Shown here piece after piece: positions 1-9,254 of a stretch of 64,000 nucleotides of DNA (its first letter is position 1; each line of letters opens with the position of its first letter). This stretch comes from Neocallimastix lanati (nom. inval.) (taxonomy: Eukaryota; Neocallimastigomycota; Neocallimastigomycetes; Neocallimastigales; Neocallimastigaceae): assembly GCA_016946835.1 (NCBI GenBank), contig JACVTC010000061.1, positions 188,001-252,000 of the forward strand, in the 5' to 3' direction. The notes beneath the pieces are model-generated. The model saw only the letters and a list, made by a program, of their open reading frames with translations. It ran no database searches and was not told the DNA's origin. Both the position numbers and the translations under genes were made by a program.

Positions 1-1616
1 ATAATTATAAAAAAATTTTTTTTTATTATATAATTTAAAATTATATTGATTTCCTATGTATTGGTAAAATTATTTAATATTATAAATATTAAATAATTTA
101 AATTTTGAATAAATATTAAAATATTAATTATAAAAGGTATGATTCAGTATTTTATTTTTATTTTTAATAATATTATATTTATTTTAGTCATATATTTTTT
201 AAATTGTTAATTTCTAATTATTTTTACTATTATTTTATTAATTATAAATCATCAAGATAATAAATAACTATATAAATTATTTAATAATTAATATGTAAAC
301 TTAAATATATATAAAATTTCAATTATTTTGATACAAATATTTTTTTTTTGAAATATATATTTTAATTAAATTGGATAAATTTTTATAAAAATTTTTTTTT
401 AATATAATGGATATATAATGGATATAAAAAAAAAATATAAAACTCAAATAATAATAAATATTAAAATTCATAAAGTACCAAAAACTAATATATTATATTA
501 AAAAAAATATAATTATTAAAAAACAATAAATATTATAATAAAAAGTAATTTTATTAATATTTTTATTGTAAAAAAATATATATATTTAACTTTTACTAAA
601 AAGTGTTTATATATAATTTTAGTAAATTTTTCCATATATTAATGATATATTAATGAGTAATAATATTATATTTATAATTCAGAAATTTTAATATAATATT
701 ATATTATATATATATAAAATAAAATTTATTTAATAAGATTAAATGAAATAGAAACATTAAAAGTAATCATTTTGAGTATTCCTACTTAGCATATTATATT
801 AATACTTATGCATATTAAATTATTTCAAAAGAAATCATTGAAAAAAGTTAAATTAATAAAAAATTATATAAAAAATCAAAAAGAAAAAAAAATTATTTTG
901 AAAATTTCCCATATATAAATGATATATTAATGAATATTAATATTAGAATATATTTCTAATTCAGAAATTTTAATATAATATTATAAATTTTATAAAAATT
1001 AAAGTTTAACATATTAAAAGTAATTTTTGAAATATCATTATTTATATAAATATTTATAATATTTAATATTAATAAAATTTTCTTTGAAATGAAATATTTA
1101 AATATAAAATATTAAATATATATAAAAATTTAATATTATTTTTATTTTTAAATAAGTAAATTTTATTTTATAATATTTTGTAAAAATGTTTATATTATTT
1201 AATTAAAGAATTTTAATTTTAATTTAAATTTTAAATATAATAGAAACATATTAAAATTATTTTTTTTTCTATTGAGTATTTTTACTTAGTATATTATATT
1301 AATATATAAAAGTATTACTTATTATGATAATTAACTTTTGAAAAAGATTAAATATTAGTATTAAATTCAAAAAAATATAATTATACACCATATAAATAAA
1401 ATTAATAATTAATATTAATACTCACAATTAAAATTTTAATTTATAATAATTATTTATTTGTTATTATGATATAAAATATTAGAAAAATTTTTTTAATATA
1501 AAAGTACGAAATTTTCTTTAAATTATATTTTTTTTTTCTTCATTATAATTATATAATAATTATAGACTTAATTTAAGATAAAACTAATAAATATAGTTTT
1601 GTAAATAAAATAAATT
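1..1616. other. AT-rich upstream region of transporter copy 1
   Basis: No gene is seen here. The region contains two copies of a roughly 75-bp block (near 750 and 1240) built around AAAAGTAAT...TTGAGTATT...ACTTAGCATATTATATTAATA. It also holds two copies of a block near 628 and 905 around CCATATAT-AATGATATATTAATGA. The same blocks recur before transporter copy 2, so they belong to the duplicated unit and may be promoter or 5'-flank repeats. No specific regulator site can be named. Confidence 0.6.
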
Positions 1617-3292
1617 ATGAATTTTTTTCAATTTTTAGTGGCCGTGACCGCTTCGTTAGGTGGTCTTCTTTTCGGTTATGAATGTGGTGTCATGAATGTT
1701 GTCCTTGTAATGGATGCTTTCCGTATTTTCTTCAAGTTCCATAGTTGGAATGGTGATGCCCTTGATGAAAATGGTAACGAAATTACTAATGATTCTCAAG
1801 AAAAATGGTATCGTGATTTAAAAGAAGCTGATAATAAAGCTACCCTTGAAGGTGTTATCACTTCAAGTTTCGTTCTCGGTGCTCTTTGTGGTGCTCTCAT
1901 GGCTACTTATCTTGGTGAAAGATTCGGTCGTCAAAGAACCATCATGATCGGTGCTTGTATCTTCACTTGTGGTGCTATCATTCAAGGTTTATCTGTTCGT
2001 TCTTGGATTATGATTGCTATTGGTCGTCTTATCACTGGTCTTTCTATTGGATGTAATGGTGTCCTTTGTCCAACATACATTTCTGAAGTTGCTCCAGCTA
2101 AGATCAGAGGTACTCTTTCATCTTGCTACCAACTTATGACTACTTTCGGTATTATTGTTGCAGCCATCATTAATTCTATCGTTTGGTATTATACTAATAT
2201 TAAACCAGAAGGATTAGGAAAGAAAAGATCAGATAAATGGGCAGAAGTTCCTAATTTCGAATGGAGATTTGCACTTTTATTCCAAGTAGTTCCAGGTCTT
2301 GGTCTTGCTATTCTTATGAGTTTCCTTCCAAAATCTCCAAGATGGTTATGTTCTAAAGATCGTGATGAAGAAGCTGCTGAAGTTTTAGCTAAACTTAATG
2401 CTACTTCTACTTCTGATTCTCTTGTTCAAGAAGAACTTAAAGCTATTCAAGAAGATGTTGCCGCTACTCGTGCTGCCGGTTCTTCTTCTGTTGGTGAACT
2501 TTTCAGTCCTGTTATTCGTCGTCGTACTTTCATTACTTTCTTAATGCAACTTTTCCAACAATGGACTGGTATTAATGCCATTATGTATTATCAATCTCAA
2601 ATTTATGGTGAAATTGGATTTACTAAATTCATGTCCACTGTTGTTCTTCCAATTATTAACAACTTTGTCAATTTCATTTCAACCTTCCCAGGTATGTGGG
2701 GTATTGAAAGATTAGGACGTAAAACTTTATTAGTTATTGGATCACTTATGATGATGGTATTCCATATTTCTACTTGGGCTTTCTCTACTCAAACCTACAA
2801 AGGAAAGTTATGGCAATATTTAGCAGTTGCTAGTATTTTCCTTATGGTCTTTTCTTTCGCTTGGACTTGGGGACCAGTTCCATGGGTTTATCAAGCTGAA
2901 GTTTTCCCACTTCGTGTCAGAGTTAAGGGTAGTGCAGTTGGTACAGTCTCTAACTTCCTTAATAATTGGATTATTGCATTTGTTGGACCAGCTCTTATGA
3001 AAGCATGGAGTACTAAGACTTTCCTTCTTTTTGCAGCTGCTTGTCTTCTTGCCTGGATTTACTCTCAGTTCTATGTTATTGAATGTAAGGGACTCAATCT
3101 TGAAGAAATGGATGCCAAGATGGCCGGAAAAGCTTAAATTTAAAGAAAAGAATTCATAAATTTCAATGAAGTTTTAAAAAATAAATTTCATTTAAATAAT
3201 TAAAAAAAATAATTAAAAAATTAAAAAATAAAATAAATATAAAATTAAATATAAATTAAAAAATAAAAATATAAAAAATAAAAAAATATTAA

Positions 3293-3323
<31 letters not shown>

Positions 3324-3545
3324 ATATATTTATATATATATATATATAAAACAAAGCTAATCAAATATACAAAAAAACAAAATAATCGACTAAAAATTGA
3401 AAACTGTTCATTTTTTTAAAAAAAAAAAAAACATGATAATAACCAATATATAATATTTTATAAAATTTTATATAGTGGTTATATCAAAAATATAGAAGAT
3501 AAGCTTAACTTAAACTTAACTTAAATTAATAAATAATAAACAATT
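40..3545 (+). repeat. Tandem duplication, copy 1 (transporter plus flanks)
   Basis: This roughly 3.5-kb unit is repeated at 3843-7405. The shared sequence starts about 1.57 kb before the transporter, at a TTTCCTATGTATTGGTAAAA block, and ends about 400 bp after its stop codon near a TAGTGGTTATATCAAAAA block. Upstream and downstream non-coding sequence aligns between copies with scattered substitutions and AT-tract indels. The coding part is nearly identical. The boundaries are approximate because the flanks are simple AT sequence. Confidence 0.9.
1617..3137 (+). CDS. MFS sugar (hexose-type) transporter, copy 1
   Basis: An intronless 506-aa membrane protein of the sugar-porter branch of the major facilitator superfamily, expected to carry hexoses or pentoses across the plasma membrane by facilitated diffusion or H+ symport. 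Visible signatures are an N-terminal first helix with GGLLFGYECGVM (residues 15-26), the loop 2-3 motif GERFGRQR near residue 102, PKSPRWL in the central loop (PESPR-like with E replaced by K), QQWTGINAIMYYQ near residue 315 in TM7, GRKTLL in loop 8-9, and the loop 10-11 motif VPWVYQAEVFPLRVR near residue 425. Twelve TM segments are expected and the length is normal for the family. It differs from copy 2 at six residues: F3S, D67N, S264T, V299I, A321V and R365K. A321 lies in the TM7 substrate-binding motif, so the change could affect specificity. The exact sugar cannot be told from sequence. Confidence 0.95.
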   Translation: MNFFQFLVAVTASLGGLLFGYECGVMNVVLVMDAFRIFFKFHSWNGDALDENGNEITNDSQEKWYRDLKEADNKATLEGVITSSFVLGALCGALMATYLGERFGRQRTIMIGACIFTCGAIIQGLSVRSWIMIAIGRLITGLSIGCNGVLCPTYISEVAPAKIRGTLSSCYQLMTTFGIIVAAIINSIVWYYTNIKPEGLGKKRSDKWAEVPNFEWRFALLFQVVPGLGLAILMSFLPKSPRWLCSKDRDEEAAEVLAKLNATSTSDSLVQEELKAIQEDVAATRAAGSSSVGELFSPVIRRRTFITFLMQLFQQWTGINAIMYYQSQIYGEIGFTKFMSTVVLPIINNFVNFISTFPGMWGIERLGRKTLLVIGSLMMMVFHISTWAFSTQTYKGKLWQYLAVASIFLMVFSFAWTWGPVPWVYQAEVFPLRVRVKGSAVGTVSNFLNNWIIAFVGPALMKAWSTKTFLLFAAACLLAWIYSQFYVIECKGLNLEEMDAKMAGKA

Positions 3546-5519
3546 GTAAAAATAAATGTATTTATAATTTTTTTTCTTGTATATTTTGTATTATTATGAT
3601 TTTTTATCTTTATTAATGTGTATTAGAGTTATTTTTTTTATTAATTTTTTTTGCTTTTTATTTTTTTTATTTATTTATTTTTTTTTCTATATTTTCAATT
3701 GATTGCTTTATTTGTGAATAATAAGATTATATTATAATTAAATTTTTTTAAATTAAACTTTTAACTAATAGATTAATAGAAAGTAATATTTTTATTAATT
3801 ATAAAAGATTATAATAATTATAAAGAATTATTAATTTTTATTATATATTTTAAAATTATATTGAATTTCCTATGTATTGGTAAAATTACTTAATATCAAA
3901 ACTACAGAATAATTAAATTTTTAATAAATATCATAATACTAATGATAAAATGTATAATTCAAAATTTTATTTGTATTTCTAGTAATATTATTATTATATT
4001 TATTTTAATTGCATTTATTTTAATTGTATTTATTTTACTTATATTTATTTCTTGAACTGTTAATTTCTAATTATTATTATTATAATTATTCTTATAATTA
4101 TTCTTATTATTATTCTTATTATTATTCTTATTATTATTATTTTTCTTATAATTTTTCTTATAATTGTTATTATAATTTTTTTTATTCATTATAAATCATC
4201 TTAAAACTTTTTTTATTATATAATCATTAATATATTAATTTAAATATATATAGAATTTCAATTATTTCGATACAAATAATTTTTTTGAAATATTTTTTTT
4301 TAATTAAAATTTAATATAATTGGATAAATTTTTATAAAAATTTATTTATAATATAATAGATATAAAAAAAAATATAAAACTCAAATAATAATAAATATTT
4401 AAATTCATAAAGTACCAAAAATTAATATATTATATTAAAAAAAATATAATTATTAAAAAATAATATAACTATTAAAAAAATAATAAATATTTCAAAAAAA
4501 AAATATATTACTTTTTCTAAAAAGTGTTTATATATAATTTTAATAAAATTTTCCATATATATTAATTTAAAATACAGAATTTTAACATTATAATATATAT
4601 TATAAAATAAAATTTATTTAATAATATTAAATGAAATAAAAACATAATAAAAGTAATCTTTTTGAGTATTTTTAATTAGCATATTATATTAATACATAAA
4701 AATATTAAATTTTTATGGCGTTGAAAATGGTTAAATTAATAAAAATTGATACAATAAATTAAAAAAAAAAAAAAATTAGTTTTGAAAATTTCCCATATAT
4801 AAATGATATATTAATGAATATTAATATTAGAATACATTTCTAATTCAGAAATTTTAATATAACTATTATATTTTATAAAAAATAAAATTTTAGCATATTA
4901 AAAGTAATCTTTTAAATACTATTATTTATATAAATATTTATATTTTTTAATATTAATAAAATTTTCCTTTGAAAAGTCTTATTATTTAAATATATACACC
5001 ATTTTAATATTATTTTAATTAAACAAAAATCTTATTTTATAACATGTTGTATTAGTATTTTTTTTTTTTTTTTTTTTATTATTTAATTAAAATATTTCAA
5101 TTTTAATTTATATAATATTAAATATAATAAAAACATATTAAAAGTAATCTTTTGGAATATTTTTACTTAGCATATTAAATTAATACTTAAAAATATTACA
5201 TATCAAGATAATAAATATCCTTGAAAAAGGTTAAATATTAATATTCAATTCAAAAAACATAATTTATATACAGAATTAATTATATATATATAATATAAAT
5301 AAAAATCAATAATTAATATTAATACTTATAATTAAAATTTTAATTTAAAATAATTATTTATTTGTTATTTTGATATAGAATATTATAAAATTTTTTTTAA
5401 TATAAAAGTACGAAATTTTCTTTAAATTATTTTTTTTTTCTTCATTATAATTATATAATAATTATAGACTTAATTTAAGATAAAACTAATAAGTATAGTT
5501 TTGTAAATAAAATAAAATT
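3138..5519. other. Non-coding DNA between the transporter copies
   Basis: The first 400 bp are the downstream part of copy 1. About 3546-3842 is T-rich spacer present only between the copies. From about 3843 the upstream part of copy 2 begins, carrying the same internal blocks as copy 1 (near 4640, 4789 and 5142). A (TTATTATTC)-like interrupted run lies at about 4075-4165. No open reading frame is supported. Confidence 0.7.
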
Positions 5520-7405
5520 ATGAATTCTTTTCAATTTTTAGTGGCCGTGACCGCTTCGTTAGGTGGTCTTCTTTTCGGTTATGAATGTGGTGTCATGAAT
5601 GTTGTCCTTGTAATGGATGCTTTCCGTATTTTCTTCAAGTTCCATAGTTGGAATGGTGATGCCCTTGATGAAAATGGTAACGAAATTACTAATGATTCTC
5701 AAGAAAAATGGTATCGTAATTTAAAAGAAGCTGATAATAAAGCTACCCTTGAAGGTGTTATCACTTCAAGTTTCGTTCTCGGTGCTCTTTGTGGTGCTCT
5801 CATGGCTACTTATCTTGGTGAAAGATTCGGTCGTCAAAGAACCATCATGATCGGTGCTTGTATTTTCACTTGTGGTGCTATCATTCAAGGTTTATCTGTT
5901 CGTTCTTGGATTATGATTGCTATTGGTCGTCTTATCACTGGTCTTTCTATTGGATGTAATGGTGTCCTTTGTCCAACATACATTTCTGAAGTTGCTCCAG
6001 CTAAGATCAGAGGTACTCTTTCATCTTGCTACCAACTTATGACTACTTTCGGTATTATTGTTGCTGCCATCATTAATTCTATCGTTTGGTATTATACTAA
6101 TATTAAACCAGAAGGATTAGGAAAGAAAAGATCAGATAAATGGGCAGAAGTTCCTAATTTCGAATGGAGATTTGCACTTTTATTCCAAGTAGTTCCAGGT
6201 CTTGGTCTTGCTATTCTTATGAGTTTCCTTCCAAAATCTCCAAGATGGTTATGTTCTAAAGATCGTGATGAAGAAGCTGCTGAAGTTTTAGCTAAACTTA
6301 ATGCTACCACTACTTCTGATTCTCTTGTTCAAGAAGAACTTAAAGCTATTCAAGAAGATGTTGCCGCTACTCGTGCTGCCGGTTCTTCTTCTGTTGGTGA
6401 ACTTTTCAGTCCTATTATTCGTCGTCGTACTTTCATTACTTTCTTAATGCAACTTTTCCAACAATGGACTGGTATTAATGTCATTATGTATTATCAATCT
6501 CAAATTTATGGTGAAATTGGTTTTACTAAATTCATGTCCACTGTTGTTCTTCCAATTATTAACAACTTTGTCAATTTCATTTCAACCTTCCCAGGTATGT
6601 GGGGTATTGAAAAATTAGGACGTAAAACTTTATTAGTTATTGGATCACTTATGATGATGGTATTCCATATTTCTACTTGGGCTTTCTCTACTCAAACCTA
6701 CAAAGGAAAGTTATGGCAATATTTAGCAGTTGCTAGTATTTTCCTTATGGTCTTCTCTTTCGCTTGGACTTGGGGACCAGTTCCATGGGTTTATCAAGCT
6801 GAAGTTTTCCCACTTCGTGTCAGAGTTAAGGGTAGTGCAGTTGGTACAGTTTCTAACTTTCTTAACAATTGGATTATTGCATTTGTTGGACCAGCTCTTA
6901 TGAAAGCATGGAGTACTAAGACTTTCCTTCTTTTTGCAGCTGCTTGTCTTCTTGCCTGGATTTACTCTCAGTTCTATGTAATTGAATGTAAAGGACTCAA
7001 TCTTGAAGAAATGGATGCCAAGATGGCCGGAAAAGCTTAAATTTAATGAAAAGAATTCATAAATTTCAATGAAATTTTTAATAAATAAATTTCATTAAAA
7101 TAATTAATAAAAAAAAAAATTAATTAAAAAATTAAAAAATAAAATAAATATAAAATTAAATATAAAATAAAAAATAAAAATATAGAAAATAAAAAAATAT
7201 TAAATATATATATATTATAAAACAAAACTAAAGAAATATTCAAAAGTAAAAATAGACTAAAAATTGAAAACTGTTCATTTTTTTTTTAAAAAAAAAAAAA
7301 AAAAATATGATAATAACCAATATATAATATTTTATAAAATTTTATGTAGTGGTTATATCAAAAAAATAGAAAATAAAACTTAACTTAAATTAATAAATAA
7401 TAAGC
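3843..7405 (+). repeat. Tandem duplication, copy 2 (transporter plus flanks)
   Basis: Second copy of the 3.5-kb unit; the ATG-to-ATG distance is 3,903 bp. Upstream, coding and roughly 350 bp of downstream sequence all align with 40-3545. Direct orientation and near-identity point to a recent unequal-crossover or replication-slippage duplication. Confidence 0.9.
5520..7040 (+). CDS. MFS sugar (hexose-type) transporter, copy 2
   Basis: A 506-aa intronless paralogue of the gene at 1617-3137, with 500 of 506 residues the same and no gaps. All family motifs are kept: GERFGRQR, PKSPRWL, QQWTGIN and VPWVYQAEVFPLR. The substitutions are conservative except A321V inside the TM7 QQWTGIN-x-IMYYQ segment, which in sugar porters lines the binding site. 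Many third-position changes are absent too, so the pair is young or kept alike by gene conversion. The start follows the same AAATAAAAT-ATG context as copy 1. The roughly 1.6 kb of upstream sequence is also duplicated, so both copies may share regulation. It probably imports sugars released by secreted cellulases such as the GH5 enzymes at the other end of the window; that link is inference. Confidence 0.95.
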   Translation: MNSFQFLVAVTASLGGLLFGYECGVMNVVLVMDAFRIFFKFHSWNGDALDENGNEITNDSQEKWYRNLKEADNKATLEGVITSSFVLGALCGALMATYLGERFGRQRTIMIGACIFTCGAIIQGLSVRSWIMIAIGRLITGLSIGCNGVLCPTYISEVAPAKIRGTLSSCYQLMTTFGIIVAAIINSIVWYYTNIKPEGLGKKRSDKWAEVPNFEWRFALLFQVVPGLGLAILMSFLPKSPRWLCSKDRDEEAAEVLAKLNATTTSDSLVQEELKAIQEDVAATRAAGSSSVGELFSPIIRRRTFITFLMQLFQQWTGINVIMYYQSQIYGEIGFTKFMSTVVLPIINNFVNFISTFPGMWGIEKLGRKTLLVIGSLMMMVFHISTWAFSTQTYKGKLWQYLAVASIFLMVFSFAWTWGPVPWVYQAEVFPLRVRVKGSAVGTVSNFLNNWIIAFVGPALMKAWSTKTFLLFAAACLLAWIYSQFYVIECKGLNLEEMDAKMAGKA

Positions 7406-7756
7406 AAATCAAAAAAACTAAATATATATATTATATTTTTATAATTTTTTATTTTTTTTAAATGCGTATTTTTTGTCTTTTTCTTTATTATTTTTTATTA
7501 TTAAAGTTATAATTATTTTTTCATTTTTTTTTATGAAAATTTTTTCTTAAATTTTTTTTTTTTTTTTTTTTTTTAATATCATTTCATAAATAAAAAATAA
7601 TTTTTAATGCTATTAAAATTTATTTAATATAAAATTAAAATTTTCAAATACCCTCATTAAATATTTTTTTTTTATGAAATATTTTTAACTAAATTTATTA
7701 TAATTGGTAAATGTTTGATCATAATAAATTTTTATTAATATTTATATCTATAAAAC

Positions 7757-8008
7757 TATACAGAAGCTAAAATCTTTAGTATTAGAGAAGGGATTAGCAT
7801 ACAGAAGACTAAAAGCGATAGGAACAATAGGCTCAGATTAATAATACCTTGTTCTATCATAATTTATACTGTTAAATGTACGAATACTTGAAGTAATCTA
7901 CCAACTTATTCTTTTATCAATTAAATGTTTTGTAATCATAGAAATAACCTTCAAATAATCCATATTATTTTTATTATAATTAACTCTTAGGAAGAAGTAG
8001 TTTTCCAA
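7757..8008 (-). pseudogene. LINE ORF fragment (N-terminal region), degenerate
   Basis: On the minus strand one frame of about 84 codons, broken by a TAG and a TAA, matches the N-terminal region of the LINE relic at 53.9-56.6 kb. Shared blocks in the same order and spacing are NYFFLRVNY here and NYFILRINY there, then a T-x2-L-x4-I-x-W block, then IRTF exactly five residues after the W, and an LLYANPF / FLYNSIY block. This is a fragment only; no endonuclease or reverse transcriptase part follows. It is best read as a 5'-region remnant of a related element. The homology was seen by eye between two places in this window. Confidence 0.65.
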
Positions 8009-8317
8009 ATTAATTAGTATTTTTTAACATTTCTATAATAAATTCGTTACAATTTGAAGAAATAATTATTACATAAAAAAAAAAAAAAACATGATAAATA
8101 AAACATTATATTACAATACATGAATGAATTTTATAAATGAAGAAATAGTTAATACATAAAAAAAAAAAAAGAAAGGAAGAACAATGATAATCATTTCTTA
8201 AACAAAAAAAAAAAAAAATTTTTTTTTTTTTATTTCTTTTAAAATTAATTTTTTAAATAATAAACAATTAAAAGACATTCATTATGAAATGTTTAGATTT
8301 TTTTTTTTTTTTTTTAC

Positions 8318-8401
8318 CATCACCCTCATCACTATTAGAATTATGATAGTCTTCCTTCAATTTAGAAGGTGATACGACCCTGACGATTTCTTCACTATAT
8401 T
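8318..8401 (-). other. Orphan exon-like segment
   Basis: An island of normal base composition on the minus strand, preceded by TTTTAG and followed by GTAAAA, so it is framed like an internal exon. It is open for 28 codons reading about EYSEEIVRVVSPSKLKED then an N/S/D/G-rich stretch. No partner exons were found on either side. It could be an exon of an unrecognised gene, a relic, or chance. It lies downstream of the cyclin gene on the same strand, but that gene has its own stop at 9255. Confidence 0.35.
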
Positions 8402-8794
8402 CTAAAATAATTTATATATAAATGTAGAAGCAGATATTAACACTTTTTGTTATTTTATTTTTTTTATTTTTCATCTTTTTATTTTATTTTTTTTTATCAT
8501 TATTAATTATTATTTTTTTATTACATTTTTTTTTTTTTTAATTACATTTTTTTCATATTTAAAAAAAAAATATAAAATAAATAAAAAAAAGAAAAAAAAA
8601 GAAATAATAAAATAATAAGAATATTAATAAAGAAAAATAGAAAAAAAGAGTAAAAAAAAAAAAAAAAAAAAAAAAAAATATTTAAATAAATAAAAAATAT
8701 ATATATAAATATTGAAAAAAAAAAAAAATTTTTTTTTCTTAATAAATAAAAAAGATAAAAAACTAAAAACTATAATATAAATATATATAATAAT

Positions 8795-8831
<37 letters not shown>

Positions 8832-9254
8832 ATTAAAGTAAATTATATATATGATTTATATATAAAATAAAATAATAATAATAAAAAAAAAAGACATTGT
8901 CTGTTATTATTGTTTAATTATTTATTTATTATTTATTATTTATTATTGTTGTTATTTTAATTTTTATTTTATGTTATTTTTATTTTAATTTTTTATTATT
9001 ATCATCATTATCATAATTATTTTTATTTTTAAAATTTTTTAACTTCAAAATAAAAATGAAATAAAAATAAAAATAAAAAATAAAAATTACTTAAAAAATT
9101 AAAAAAAAATTTTTTTTTTTTTATTTCTTTTAATAACAACAATAATATATATAAATATTTAAATAAATAATTTAATAAATAAATTTATAAATAGTAATAG
9201 TATTCTATGTTATTTTTATTTTTTTTTTTGCCTATATAAAACAACCTTTTTCAT

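Larger units (their letters stand above)
7041..9254. other. Intergenic region with two coding-like islands
   Basis: Mostly A/T homopolymers and low-complexity sequence (a T-tract of about 30 near 8801, a poly(A) near 8652). Two stretches of higher complexity stand out and are listed separately: a LINE fragment at about 7757-8008 and an exon-like segment at 8318-8401. Nothing else is supported. Confidence 0.6.

Noticed and set aside
6092-6310. Minus-strand 72-codon open frame inside transporter copy 2.
   Set aside because: Shadow of the transporter coding strand; no independent evidence.
7757-7890. Plus-strand frame with RLRLIIP looked like a gypsy integrase relic, and AGAGAAGGGATTAGCAT resembled part of U6 snRNA.
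   Set aside because: The minus-strand frame matches the LINE N-terminal region over the whole island with kept spacing, which explains it better. The U6 likeness is limited to short blocks and lacks the flanking invariant sequence.
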